DNA of 64,000 nt from Tritrichomonas musculus (taxonomy: Eukaryota > Parabasalia > Tritrichomonadida > Tritrichomonadidae). The translations under genes were made by a program, and so were the position numbers. This document shows positions 37,646 through 47,194 of this stretch, in pieces. The notes under the pieces are model-generated. The model saw nothing but the letters and a program-made list of their open reading frames with translations, was not told the DNA's origin and did not search any database. Within the stretch, counting starts at the first letter, position 1. Each line of letters opens with the position of its first letter. The DNA is taken from positions 2,604,001 through 2,668,000 of the forward strand of contig JAPFFF010000011.1 of NCBI GenBank assembly GCA_039105265.1, in the 5' to 3' direction.

Positions 37646-40600
37646 TCAGTTGCTATTTGACTGGTTTTCATCAGATAATTGGAAAGCACTTTCCAAAACC
37701 ATAAAGAAGAGCCCACAAAGTTTTTGTGTAATATTCTTAAATGGAATAGATTTTTGTGCAATAAACAAATCATTTTGATAATCTTGGGTTAATACAAAAT
37801 CAAAGCATTCTTTCACTTTACCAAGTATTTCTAAAACAGAATTTTCAAAGATCAAAGATTGCTTTTGTTTGACTGTCATAACTTGATCAGCTGAACCACT
37901 TGCTCTTCTTACAGTAAACATATCATTTTTTACTGAGTCCGAAATTGAAAAAGATAGTTTTTCAATTATATCAATCAGACTAGGGGAAATTTTTGATGCG
38001 ACAAAAGCAGCTAATGGAAGTGGCTCACACCATGATAATAGAAGTTCAGATAAAGCTAAAGATATAAGACATTTTTCATGTGGGGGAATTTTGCAAAAGT
38101 TTTCTATTGTAATTTTATTTAGCATATCTATTATCTTTAATATAATCGAATTATGCAAAACGTCAATAACTAGTCTTTGCGCTATAGAAAGACGTGGCTG
38201 CAGAGTGTTTTCAAAGTCAGAAATTGCTGCAAATATTCTAATGGCTCTGGCTGCTAAAGTTCCACTAATTGATGAAATTGATAAGTTCATCATATAAAGA
38301 AGGCAATCCCAAAATGGCATTGGGCCATTTAGGATAATAAATGTTTTAATAATTGCGGTTGCATTCACATTTACTGTAACTTTGAAATAAGATTCATTTT
38401 CAGATGTTTTTTGTTCGGCCGAATTTTCATTCAAATCTTTCTCTCTCTTTGAAAAAGTTGTTGATTTTAGAGTTAAGTCTGGTGAATCTGAAGAAGAAAT
38501 AATTCTCTCGATAAAGCCAAGAAAGAAAATTGCATTTCGCGGATTTGTTAATGGCTCGATTTGAATGAGAGCGTTTGCAATATTAATAAACATGCTAATT
38601 GGAATGAAAAGAATTGCATACAAGTCATCATATGAGAAAGAAAAGTTAGGATCACTTTCAAAATAACAAGAAGCTTTTTTGCTTTTCTCAAGAGTTTCAG
38701 GTTGTCCTTTTGTTGGCTGTTTAGATAAAAAGAGTGAAATAAATGTAACAATTGACAAATAGAAATCAGCTGCTATCTTACATGTAATCTCACTTGGCAC
38801 TTTGAGAATAGAGAGGCCAAATTGACACATCTCGTTCAAATTAACTTTTATCATTCTTTTCCATCCTTCAATCGTTTCTTCATCAACAAATAAAGAGTCT
38901 TTAATATAATTTAAACTATCTTCAGCTTCATCAACAAATTCATATTCATAATCTTCATCATCAACATCATCTTGATTTTGGTTATCATCATCATAAAAAT
39001 TATCAGCAAAATCATCATTTTCATCATCTAAGCTTTGACTCTTTTTCTTCTGTTCTTTAATTGCATTTTTTAAGTTTTTGTTTACATTTTTCATATGACA
39101 CTTTATAACATTTTTAATAGCAACAGTTAATAATTTTACTCTTCCTGGTGTAGCTCTTGTATTCAAAAGAACGGAAATAAAGTCATGCGGATGAAATGAG
39201 AGCGATTTTGCAAGCTCTTCAAAGGATGAAAGAAGTAGAAGAGATTGAGGGCAGCATGATGAAGAAAATGTAGGGGAATTTATGAAATATGGGAAAAGTG
39301 GCGAGGCGATTTGGGAATCAGCAATCATTTCTGATATAAATGTAAATGAACTTGGCAAAAGAGATATGAAATTCTCTTTAAAAAGCATTTTTTTGATTTT
39401 TTTGGCCATATTTTTACTATCTTCATTTCCAGTTAATGATGATATTGAATATGGATATGTTTGAGGGGCTGAATTGAGTGAAATATTATGTTTAAACGTT
39501 CGATATTTTATGAGTTTGGAATGTGTAACATGTGAAATAAAATATGACATTATTTTTGCTGATGATATTAGGGTTTGATAATCTACAGAAACTCTTGGAA
39601 GTCGTTTAATACTCATATAGACAGCAACAATAATTTTATCTAGATCTTTTGTTAATGCGTTTAATCGCCCTGACTTTTTATGATTATGCGATCTCAAAAA
39701 AGAAGCAAGCTCTACTATATTTTTTGGCGTTTTATCGAATTTTATATATTTCGAAGTGGTGTCAATCGAAAGACACCTTCCAAAGAATATTTTATTTTCT
39801 AATTCAAGCTTGATGATTTCAGGATGACGGTGAATTATGGCGCTTTGAGCTGATAAAGATATAGATGCAATATTTAAAAGATTATTTAAATCATAAATAT
39901 TGACTGAAAAGAGAGTAATTCGAATTTGTTGAAGTATTGAATTTATTGGTACTATTTCAGGTATTCTTAGCGCATCAATTGCTGGAAAAGCAATAATTTT
40001 TTTGGGCGAAATTGTGGCCAAAAATTTTTTTGTTTTATGATCACTTGGAAACAGAGAATTCGTTGAACTATTAACATTTGATTTATTATAATCTATTTCA
40101 TGATTATTAAAGTAATTGAGACATTCAATTGTAGATGGATTAGCAAACGAATTTGGCTGATCAATTAAAAGTTTAGCGATACAAATAATTAGATCTCTTC
40201 TAATAAAATATAAATCTGAAGAAGATAATGTTGGTAAAATAAAAGTAGTAATAATTAAGCAACGAGCAATCTCAGTGGCTAAAGGAAGCGGAATTGCTGA
40301 CATTTTAATTTTACGTACTGAAGACAAAATTAATTGTAATATATGAACATCTTGATTTGAATTTAAGACCCATTGCGTTAGTCGAATGGACGTATGAATT
40401 GAACGAATAAGAAAAATACTCTTTTTTAATTTTGATTTGATTATTGAGTTCTCAAAGGAGCATATGATTTGGTCATCATTTATTATTGCCTGAGTAAATG
40501 GTATCACACATCGTTTAATCATTAAATAAATGTTGTTATCAATTTCTTTCTTTGTATTTTTGCTAGTTTCGATTTCTAAAATAGAACTAATAGTTTCCAA

Positions 40601-40864
40601 TAAATTCGAGGTTACTAACAAAGGGAACATTTTTTCAGAAATATAACAAATTGAATATTGAAAAGCTATATATCGATCTTTACCTGATGTTTCCATGAGA
40701 TAATCAGCAAGTGAATGAAAAGCTGACAAAAGTTCATCTTGATTTGATGCTTGAGTGTATATAATGTCTTCTCTTTCAGATATTTCAGGAGGAATTATAG
40801 GATTAGCTACTTCTTCTGATTGAGCAATAGGATGAGGTGGATCCGAATGAAACACCGCATTCAT
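37646..40864 (-). CDS. Large helical protein, function unknown
   Basis: This 1072-residue protein is built of regularly spaced amphipathic helices, compatible with an armadillo/HEAT-type solenoid. A long acidic linker (NDDFADNFYDDD, then DEDYEYEFVDEAED) lies at about residues 610-650. There is no transmembrane segment or enzyme motif. The polar N-terminus carries a Pro-rich start. It may be a scaffold such as a transport or exchange-factor subunit, but I cannot name it. The ATG at 40864 is the first in frame. The Sec1-family gene upstream on the same strand is 157 bp away. Confidence 0.7.
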   Translation of the reverse strand: MNAVFHSDPPHPIAQSEEVANPIIPPEISEREDIIYTQASNQDELLSAFHSLADYLMETSGKDRYIAFQYSICYISEKMFPLLVTSNLLETISSILEIETSKNTKKEIDNNIYLMIKRCVIPFTQAIINDDQIICSFENSIIKSKLKKSIFLIRSIHTSIRLTQWVLNSNQDVHILQLILSSVRKIKMSAIPLPLATEIARCLIITTFILPTLSSSDLYFIRRDLIICIAKLLIDQPNSFANPSTIECLNYFNNHEIDYNKSNVNSSTNSLFPSDHKTKKFLATISPKKIIAFPAIDALRIPEIVPINSILQQIRITLFSVNIYDLNNLLNIASISLSAQSAIIHRHPEIIKLELENKIFFGRCLSIDTTSKYIKFDKTPKNIVELASFLRSHNHKKSGRLNALTKDLDKIIVAVYMSIKRLPRVSVDYQTLISSAKIMSYFISHVTHSKLIKYRTFKHNISLNSAPQTYPYSISSLTGNEDSKNMAKKIKKMLFKENFISLLPSSFTFISEMIADSQIASPLFPYFINSPTFSSSCCPQSLLLLSSFEELAKSLSFHPHDFISVLLNTRATPGRVKLLTVAIKNVIKCHMKNVNKNLKNAIKEQKKKSQSLDDENDDFADNFYDDDNQNQDDVDDEDYEYEFVDEAEDSLNYIKDSLFVDEETIEGWKRMIKVNLNEMCQFGLSILKVPSEITCKIAADFYLSIVTFISLFLSKQPTKGQPETLEKSKKASCYFESDPNFSFSYDDLYAILFIPISMFINIANALIQIEPLTNPRNAIFFLGFIERIISSSDSPDLTLKSTTFSKREKDLNENSAEQKTSENESYFKVTVNVNATAIIKTFIILNGPMPFWDCLLYMMNLSISSISGTLAARAIRIFAAISDFENTLQPRLSIAQRLVIDVLHNSIILKIIDMLNKITIENFCKIPPHEKCLISLALSELLLSWCEPLPLAAFVASKISPSLIDIIEKLSFSISDSVKNDMFTVRRASGSADQVMTVKQKQSLIFENSVLEILGKVKECFDFVLTQDYQNDLFIAQKSIPFKNITQKLCGLFFMVLESAFQLSDENQSNSN

Positions 40865-41021
40865 AAAAAGATATATTACAATAAGTTATCTTCGAAAAAT
40901 ATCAAAAAAATAGAATATGATTTTCAACTTAATTGAAAAAGTTTATATGAAATCAATAATTTTTAAAAAAACAGATAATTGCTAATTGGTTATGCGAATA
41001 ATATTTAAAAAACACTTTAAA

Positions 41022-42560
41022 TCAATGAAGTATATCATCCATAAATTGTCTAGGTGACCTAATATCGGTTGACATAAAAACGAATTCATCATTTGGTCGA
41101 TAAAATGCAGCAGTTTTCTTAAACATTCTTAATTCTGTTGCAGACATCTCACCAAGGACACCAACTAACCATCTGCGTTTCTCATCAGTTAGAGGCTTTT
41201 CTGTTGAAACAAAACTATCCTTTACTGGCAAATTTGGTCTTTTCCATGTATCTCCCAAAATATTTCCTAATAGAGCAACCATTGGGCTTATAAAGGGACC
41301 AATGGCTGACTTCAATTTACTGGGAGCTTCGATTAACGATGTTTTCATTGAAATCTCATCAGCTGCATTCCATTTCGAAAACATTGATATGCCAAATTTT
41401 GCAGCAAGAAGTCTAGCAATAGACTGTGTAGCTTCTGTCTTTCCATTGTAATGCAAAATTGATAACATTCTAAAAGCGAGAGAAGGACCAGTTGGTGATA
41501 ACGGAACACATCTTCCATATTCTAAAGCATCAACCATATTCCTCTGAATTCTGAGAACAAGATCAATTAAATATCCATTTGTGATACTGAAGTTTAGCCA
41601 TTTAATTACTTTTATATGATTTTGCAAAAATTGTTCTGGTATAGATTTTTGCATCTCAGTGGTGTTAATTTGTCGAATCGCTTCTGGAAGATTAGAAAGG
41701 GCGATTTTTTCAAATAACGGATCATCCTTTGTATACATATTTAATCTTTGCGCTTCTGTTTCAGTTATGTTTAATATTTGAGATAATTTTTTAGGGTCCA
41801 CTCGATCTTTACTTTTATCCCATGCTCCAACTTCTTCAAGAAAACTAATATAAGAATCATGAATACGAATCATATTAAGTAAATCAATGGTTCGATCTAT
41901 TAAAATTAAGTTATTTTGGATGGAACCATTTTCACTAGGCTGTGGTGCTTCGGAAAAGGCACGTGCAAATTGAGTTGAGATAGATCCAGCTGAATAAACA
42001 CGATCAAATTTTCCAAGTATACTGGATAGTGATGATAAAATTTCTTTGACTGCTTTTAATTCGAATAAAGGCTCATTGATAAATAAAGTTTTAAATGTTC
42101 CACAAGCTATTTGAAGATAATGTGGAAATGGAACAAATGGAATGCATAATGATGTAAATGATTTGAAGTTAACTGGGGTTTTCCAAACTTCAATTCTCAT
42201 TGAATGAGAATATAGTGGAATTGATGCAAAAATGACAGGATTTTCTCGACTCTTGACGACAGGAAGTCTACAAATTTGAAGAAGTTGATAAGGCCTTCCG
42301 ATGTAAAAAATTTGATCGTTAATCTCAAGGCATTGCCTTGCACTTAAATTCTTTGGACGCATTTTTGATATTGAAACATTTGATAAAATGTTTTCAACAT
42401 GAATATCTGGGATTTTTTTTTCGGCTATTTTTTTAAAAAAAAGGTAATAGTCTGGCTCGAAAAAGTAAAAGTAAATGCCTGGAAAAGTTTCCCTGAGTTT
42501 TTTTAGCGATTCTAAAGCAGCGTTCTCAAGGAGATTCAAGTAATTCGGCTGTTCACTCAT
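41022..42560 (-). CDS. Sec1/Munc18-family protein (VPS33- or SCFD-like)
   Basis: This 512-residue protein has the SM-protein signature LILIDRTIDLLNMI at about residue 220, as in Vps33/Sly1 (LLIDRsvDLltpl). A domain-3-like region follows (YGRCVPLSPTGPSLAFRMLS). The C-terminal segment LGEMSATELRMFKKTA takes the place of the SM motif GG.T..Ei.alr, and it ends with a short strand (EFVFMSTDIRSP). SM proteins clasp SNARE bundles to drive membrane fusion. The shorter length and weak GG motif fit Vps33 or SCFD2 rather than Sec1 itself. The exact orthologue is not resolved by eye. Confidence 0.65.
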   Translation of the reverse strand: MSEQPNYLNLLENAALESLKKLRETFPGIYFYFFEPDYYLFFKKIAEKKIPDIHVENILSNVSISKMRPKNLSARQCLEINDQIFYIGRPYQLLQICRLPVVKSRENPVIFASIPLYSHSMRIEVWKTPVNFKSFTSLCIPFVPFPHYLQIACGTFKTLFINEPLFELKAVKEILSSLSSILGKFDRVYSAGSISTQFARAFSEAPQPSENGSIQNNLILIDRTIDLLNMIRIHDSYISFLEEVGAWDKSKDRVDPKKLSQILNITETEAQRLNMYTKDDPLFEKIALSNLPEAIRQINTTEMQKSIPEQFLQNHIKVIKWLNFSITNGYLIDLVLRIQRNMVDALEYGRCVPLSPTGPSLAFRMLSILHYNGKTEATQSIARLLAAKFGISMFSKWNAADEISMKTSLIEAPSKLKSAIGPFISPMVALLGNILGDTWKRPNLPVKDSFVSTEKPLTDEKRRWLVGVLGEMSATELRMFKKTAAFYRPNDEFVFMSTDIRSPRQFMDDILH

Positions 42561-42988
42561 TTAAAAATATTTAAAATAATTTTCTATGCCTCTAAAAAAA
42601 TTGAATTTTTTCAATTTTTATATCTGAAAACAATAGAAAAAATATCAAACTATATATATATTACGCAAAAAAGTTTATCTAAAAGAAAAACTTGATTATT
42701 TCTTTGAAATATAACTTAAAAATAATATATACAAAATATAAATATATAAATTTTGATTTTTAAAAGGATTTTCTTTATTATTCTTTTTTTCTATTTTTAA
42801 CATTTTTTTTTTTTTTTTTGAAAAATCTCAAATCTTTTTGATGATATAATAAAAAAAGCACCAACATTTTATTTTTTTTAAAAAGCTATTGAAGAAGATA
42901 TTGAAATAATTATAAATTATTTTATATTATTCAAATTACTTTTCAAGATAAATGCATTTCAAATTATTCCAGAAATTGATTTTAACGA
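42561..42988. other. Divergent promoter region
   Basis: This is 428 bp of AT-rich DNA between the Sec1-family gene and the transporter gene. It has a T tract at about 42804-42819 and a TTTTAACGA motif 4 bp before the plus-strand ATG. Confidence 0.4.
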
Positions 42989-43990
42989 ATGCTCAAAGAA
43001 ACAATCAGCATTCGTGCAACTTTTTTAATTATTTATTTGATGGCCACTTTTGGCTTTCGGATATGCAAAGAGACTTTAGTTGATTCGTGCTCCATTTCAT
43101 CAATACCAATTTTTAATTGTATTGTTACTTTTTTATCTTGGCTAATATCAATTCTTTTAAGAAAATCAATTAGGCTTTCAACATCACCTCCTGTTTCTTT
43201 TCAATCTAAGCTGGTCACTGCTTTAATCCAATCTCTGAATTTTTTATTTATCACAAAAAGTGTTTCTGTTAATACCTTTTCATTTCACAGATTTGCTCAT
43301 TCGCTTTCAATTCCTTATGGATTACTGGTATCATACTTTTTCCTATCTCGACGATTTTCGGCAATAACTTTAACTTCAATATCCATTTTCTATTTTGGAT
43401 CATTTATTATATCAACTGACTCTTTTAATATGACTCCATTTGGATTGTGCATTGGCTTTTTATCTTCAATTTTTACTACACATCTATCAATATATATAGA
43501 AGAAGTTATTATGAATTCTGGCGTTTCTGCGATAATATTGCAATCATCTGTTTCAGGTTTACGATTCTTTTTTTCTATTCTATTTCTTATTTTAGAATTT
43601 GTTATTGAGCAACCCCAATTTGATCTTAATCTACATATATCAATTTATTCTATTTGCTTGATTTTTGCGGCAGCAGCATTTGATTTGACCATTACTGTAT
43701 CAATGATATCATTAATTACTTACTCATCAGCTATTTCATTCCTTGTTGCAGAACAACTTTGCGAAATATTAATGATTCTCATTGGTCACACATTGAACCC
43801 AACACAATTCACAACAATTCAAGAATCAATTTGCTCATTTTTTGGCTTTGCTCTTGCCATCCCGGGACAAGTTCTTTTTGTTGTTGCAGGTGATTCTTTT
43901 GATTGGAAGCCAAATGATTTTGAGCCTTTTCACTTATCTCCAATTACAAAAATTGATTCACAGGGAGACTCAGTAGCTCTTATTGAATGA
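42989..43990 (+). CDS. Multi-span membrane protein of the DMT/nucleotide-sugar-transporter type
   Basis: This 333-residue protein has about nine or ten hydrophobic segments spread along its length (TFLIIYLMATFGF, FNCIVTFLSWLISILL, ISIFYFGSFIIST, FGLCIGFLSSIFTTHL, FFFSILFLILEFVI, ISIYSICLIFAAAAF, SICSFFGFALAIPGQVLFVV). Spacing and length match the drug/metabolite transporter superfamily that contains nucleotide-sugar and triose-phosphate transporters of the Golgi and ER. A Ser/Asn-rich, mostly hydrophobic body and a short acidic cytosolic tail (KPNDFEP) are as expected. There is no C-terminal dilysine. Substrate cannot be told. Confidence 0.6.
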   Translation: MLKETISIRATFLIIYLMATFGFRICKETLVDSCSISSIPIFNCIVTFLSWLISILLRKSIRLSTSPPVSFQSKLVTALIQSLNFLFITKSVSVNTFSFHRFAHSLSIPYGLLVSYFFLSRRFSAITLTSISIFYFGSFIISTDSFNMTPFGLCIGFLSSIFTTHLSIYIEEVIMNSGVSAIILQSSVSGLRFFFSILFLILEFVIEQPQFDLNLHISIYSICLIFAAAAFDLTITVSMISLITYSSAISFLVAEQLCEILMILIGHTLNPTQFTTIQESICSFFGFALAIPGQVLFVVAGDSFDWKPNDFEPFHLSPITKIDSQGDSVALIE

Positions 43991-44466
43991 TTCCAACCTT
44001 CTTTTGTTTTTAATTGTTTTTGTTTTTATGTGCGTTAAGGCAGTCTTTTCTGCTATGACAAATATCATAATAAATAAGTATATTATACAGATATATATTA
44101 AAAACACTTACTATTTTTTCATATTAATATAATGATTAAGAAGGCTCTCCAAAAAAAAAAAAAAAATAATAATAATAATAATTTGCTTTAAACTAACCAT
44201 TTCTGGGAAAATTCAACTTTTTTAAGTGGCTTTTTATTTTCCAAAAACAAAGATAATCTTTATTATTTTAGAAATTAAAAAATTGAGATTTAAATGCTAT
44301 TGTAATTCATCAAAAGAAAATAGATTACGAAACATGAATAAATTTATTTATTTATTGCTAGAAAATAATAATATTATAAAAAAATATTTTAATAACAAAC
44401 AGATATTACCAGGTAGAATTATAAATAAAGAATCAATATTTGCAGTTTTGAAAATTATAGGATTAA
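43991..44466. other. Convergent intergenic region
   Basis: AT-rich, with an A tract at about 44150-44166 followed by an AAT microsatellite. A GTG-initiated frame at 44226-44495 overlaps the neighbouring gene's 3' end and lacks coding character. No other feature seen. Confidence 0.4.
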
Positions 44467-45708
44467 TTATTGATCTTTCTTTTGAGGCTGTGTAATATGA
44501 AGTGATTCTGTCTTTTCCACTTCTGTTGAAAACATTAATGGATTTTCTAAAGGTGGTATTGATTCTTCTTCTTCATCATTTTGTTTTTTGTGATGATAAC
44601 GTTTATGCTTATGCCTGTGAATAACAATTTGTTTAATTGTTTCATATTGAATTTCATCATCATCATCATAATTTGTTGAGATGGTGTTGTTATTATTAGC
44701 GCCTTTTCGTGAGCTTGGATATTGGCCATTATTTCTATAATATGATAATTCTGATTCTCTTTTACGATTTTCTTCAATTTTTCTTTGGTTTTCTTCATTA
44801 ACAGCTTCTCTAGATTTGAAGCTTTCATTCCAAGCTTCTCTGCTTTTCCTCTCTCGATTTTTCTTTTGTTTTTCTGCTTTCAATGCTTCCATAGATTTTA
44901 CTTGAATTTCATAATTACGTTGGACTTTTTTAAATTCAACTGAGCGCTTAATTCTAATGTGCTGTAATTGCTGCAATTTTCTAGTATAAGGCCCAATCTG
45001 CTCACTTCTTGAAATGTCTGTTGGTTGAGAATTTAATAATTGCTCATGTTGTGCAAGAAGATCTTCTTCTTCTTTTTTTAATTCATCTAAAAGTTTTTGC
45101 AAACCAGCAATTTTTTTATTGTTTTCTTGAACAATATCAACGTTTGGTGAATTTTGCATATCTTCAGTTTTATCACTTGAATCATATAATTTTTTTGTCA
45201 TTTCGTCAATTTCTGATTCAAGAACAGATTTTTCATGACGAAAAACTTGGATTTGACCTTTAAGATCTTCTTCATTTTTAACAGTAAATGCTTCATTAAA
45301 TCTAGCCAAATTCCTATTAATACTTTCAATTTCATTTTGATATGATTCAATTTTTTGCCTTTTTTCGATTTCTGAAGCTTCTTCAAGAGGATCACGATCC
45401 GGTTCATCGAATTGTTCAGATATTAGCTGAGCTTGCTCGCGAAGCGGAACTATCTCAGCAAGTAACGAATCAATATCCATAGTCAATTTTATTTTTTCTT
45501 CGTATAACGCATCAGGCTGTGAATAAGCTTTTAAGGGGTCTGCAAGAAGACTTCTTGAATCATATTCGGGTAAACTGCGCATATCTCTAACTCGTCTAGC
45601 TGAACTTAATTTTCTTTGTGTATAAACGCGCGGAGTACGAGGGGTAGATACAACTTGATTTTGCATTTTGTTGGATGTAGTTGTCGAAATACTTGAGCGG
45701 GAACTCAT
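44467..45708 (-). CDS. Coiled-coil hypothetical protein
   Basis: This 413-residue protein has a basic Ser/Thr/Arg-rich N-terminus (TPRTPRVYTQRKLSSARRVR). A coiled coil runs from about residue 65 to 320 with heptads of L/I/E/K. Then come an Asn-rich and acidic linker and a basic HRHKHKRYHHKK patch near residue 370. There are no catalytic motifs. Basic N-terminus plus coiled coil suggests a microtubule- or basal-body-associated protein, only by likeness. It lies 131 bp downstream of NME7 on the same strand. Confidence 0.7.
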   Translation of the reverse strand: MSSRSSISTTTSNKMQNQVVSTPRTPRVYTQRKLSSARRVRDMRSLPEYDSRSLLADPLKAYSQPDALYEEKIKLTMDIDSLLAEIVPLREQAQLISEQFDEPDRDPLEEASEIEKRQKIESYQNEIESINRNLARFNEAFTVKNEEDLKGQIQVFRHEKSVLESEIDEMTKKLYDSSDKTEDMQNSPNVDIVQENNKKIAGLQKLLDELKKEEEDLLAQHEQLLNSQPTDISRSEQIGPYTRKLQQLQHIRIKRSVEFKKVQRNYEIQVKSMEALKAEKQKKNRERKSREAWNESFKSREAVNEENQRKIEENRKRESELSYYRNNGQYPSSRKGANNNNTISTNYDDDDEIQYETIKQIVIHRHKHKRYHHKKQNDEEEESIPPLENPLMFSTEVEKTESLHITQPQKKDQ

Positions 45709-45840
45709 TGAAGAAATTTTTTATTTGAATTTTACAAATAAAATTGAATCGGCACAAACGTATATTAACTCACAAATTTTGATAATATAAAAAATTAATT
45801 ATAACCATAATTCAAAGTAAAAACGAATAAATAAAACTTT

Positions 45841-46971
45841 TTATTCATTAGCAAGTAGTGTAAAGAAATATTCACATTCGAGCTGTGCATCGTCTTCTAG
45901 ATCTGTGCAATGAACTGCATTCTGAACAATATTAACTCCATATTTAGCACGTATTGACTGAGGTCTGATTACCTTTGCTACTGGAACATCTCGTGGACCA
46001 CAAAGGTCTCTGAATTGGTTTACGTAATCTCCGTCGCATGTCAATTCAAGGGCAATTACTGGTCCTGAACTTATTTCTTTACACAAGTCGACGAATTCAT
46101 CAGCAACACCTCGATAAACTTCATAAAATTCTGTTGCCATTTCCATATCCATTTTAGTCATCATTGCGCCTGTAATTTGAAATCCACCATGAGTGATATC
46201 CATAATAATTTTTCCAGCATTTCCAGCTTTAATTGCATGTGGTTTAATAGCGCAAAGAGTGCTATTACAAATTCTGCTGACAAGATGAACACCTCTTCGT
46301 TTAAATATTAGATCTATTTCGCGTTCTGCTGATGTTGGTGAATCTGAACCATGTGCAAAATTTTCTGTAGTTGATCTTGCATAAAGAGCTCGCAAAGAAT
46401 TTGGTGCATCCTTTTTAGCAGTTTCCAAATTTGTGGGCCCAATTATTTCACGCCATTTGGAAATTGCGTTTGGTCCAATAAGTTCCATTGCGACAATTGG
46501 ACCGCTTGTTATATATGAAACAAGCGAATCATAAAATGATTTTCCTTGATGTTCTGAATAAAATCTAGCAGCCGTTTCTCTTGTTACACATCCAAGACGT
46601 AGGTTAGCTAAAACTAGGCCAGATTCATATATTCTGTTAATGGCTTCACCCATATATTGCGAAAATCCTGGTTTTAACATTGCATAAGTATGCTGCATAG
46701 TGGTGGAAAAGGCATCACGAGTATAAGAATCTGCAAAATCAACTACATCATATTGACGACCATTAATTAAAAGTTTGTTACCAACGTATAGATCCTTCAT
46801 TTTAATATTATGAAGTACAGTCCGTTTTAAAAATGCGCGATGATTGCGAATGTCATAAATTTCGATTTCTCCTCTCTCTGTCCTATAAGTAAGGTAATAT
46901 GGACGAATGAGCTCCGCAGGTTCATCAAAATACTCAAGTTTAAAACTGTAAACTGGGAACTCTGGATTCAT
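45841..46971 (-). CDS. NME7: NME7-type nucleoside diphosphate kinase with DM10 domain
   Basis: This 376-residue protein has an N-terminal DM10 domain (about 1-95; YFDEPAELIRPYYLTYRTE and VGNKLLINGRQYDVVDFAD) and two NDK folds. The first NDK has TYAMLKPGF and the active-site NFAHGSDSP (His about residue 204). The second has LCAIKPHAI and AVHCTDLEDDAQLECEYFF, whose His sits in a CTD rather than GSD context. DM10 plus tandem NDK is diagnostic of NME7, which binds the gamma-tubulin ring complex and lies inside axonemal microtubules. The first domain probably keeps the phosphate-transfer His. The length matches animal NME7. Confidence 0.92.
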   Translation of the reverse strand: MNPEFPVYSFKLEYFDEPAELIRPYYLTYRTERGEIEIYDIRNHRAFLKRTVLHNIKMKDLYVGNKLLINGRQYDVVDFADSYTRDAFSTTMQHTYAMLKPGFSQYMGEAINRIYESGLVLANLRLGCVTRETAARFYSEHQGKSFYDSLVSYITSGPIVAMELIGPNAISKWREIIGPTNLETAKKDAPNSLRALYARSTTENFAHGSDSPTSAEREIDLIFKRRGVHLVSRICNSTLCAIKPHAIKAGNAGKIIMDITHGGFQITGAMMTKMDMEMATEFYEVYRGVADEFVDLCKEISSGPVIALELTCDGDYVNQFRDLCGPRDVPVAKVIRPQSIRAKYGVNIVQNAVHCTDLEDDAQLECEYFFTLLANE

Positions 46972-47194
46972 ATATTAATAACGGATATTGGAGGCCGTTT
47001 AAACATTGTAAAATTGATTTTTAAAATATTTTTCGATCTTCTATATTTATATCACTTATCATTATATATGCAGTATATATAATATACATTGCAAATTATA
47101 TTAATAATAAAAATTTTTAAAAAAATTAAAATCCTTCATAGAAAAGCAAAAATTGGCCTTAACCGTTCATTTTCTAAGTCCCTAGAGTGATCAA

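Noticed and set aside
44226-44495. 89-codon plus-strand ORF
   Set aside because: It begins at GTG, overlaps a supported gene's 3' end and has only AT-driven composition.
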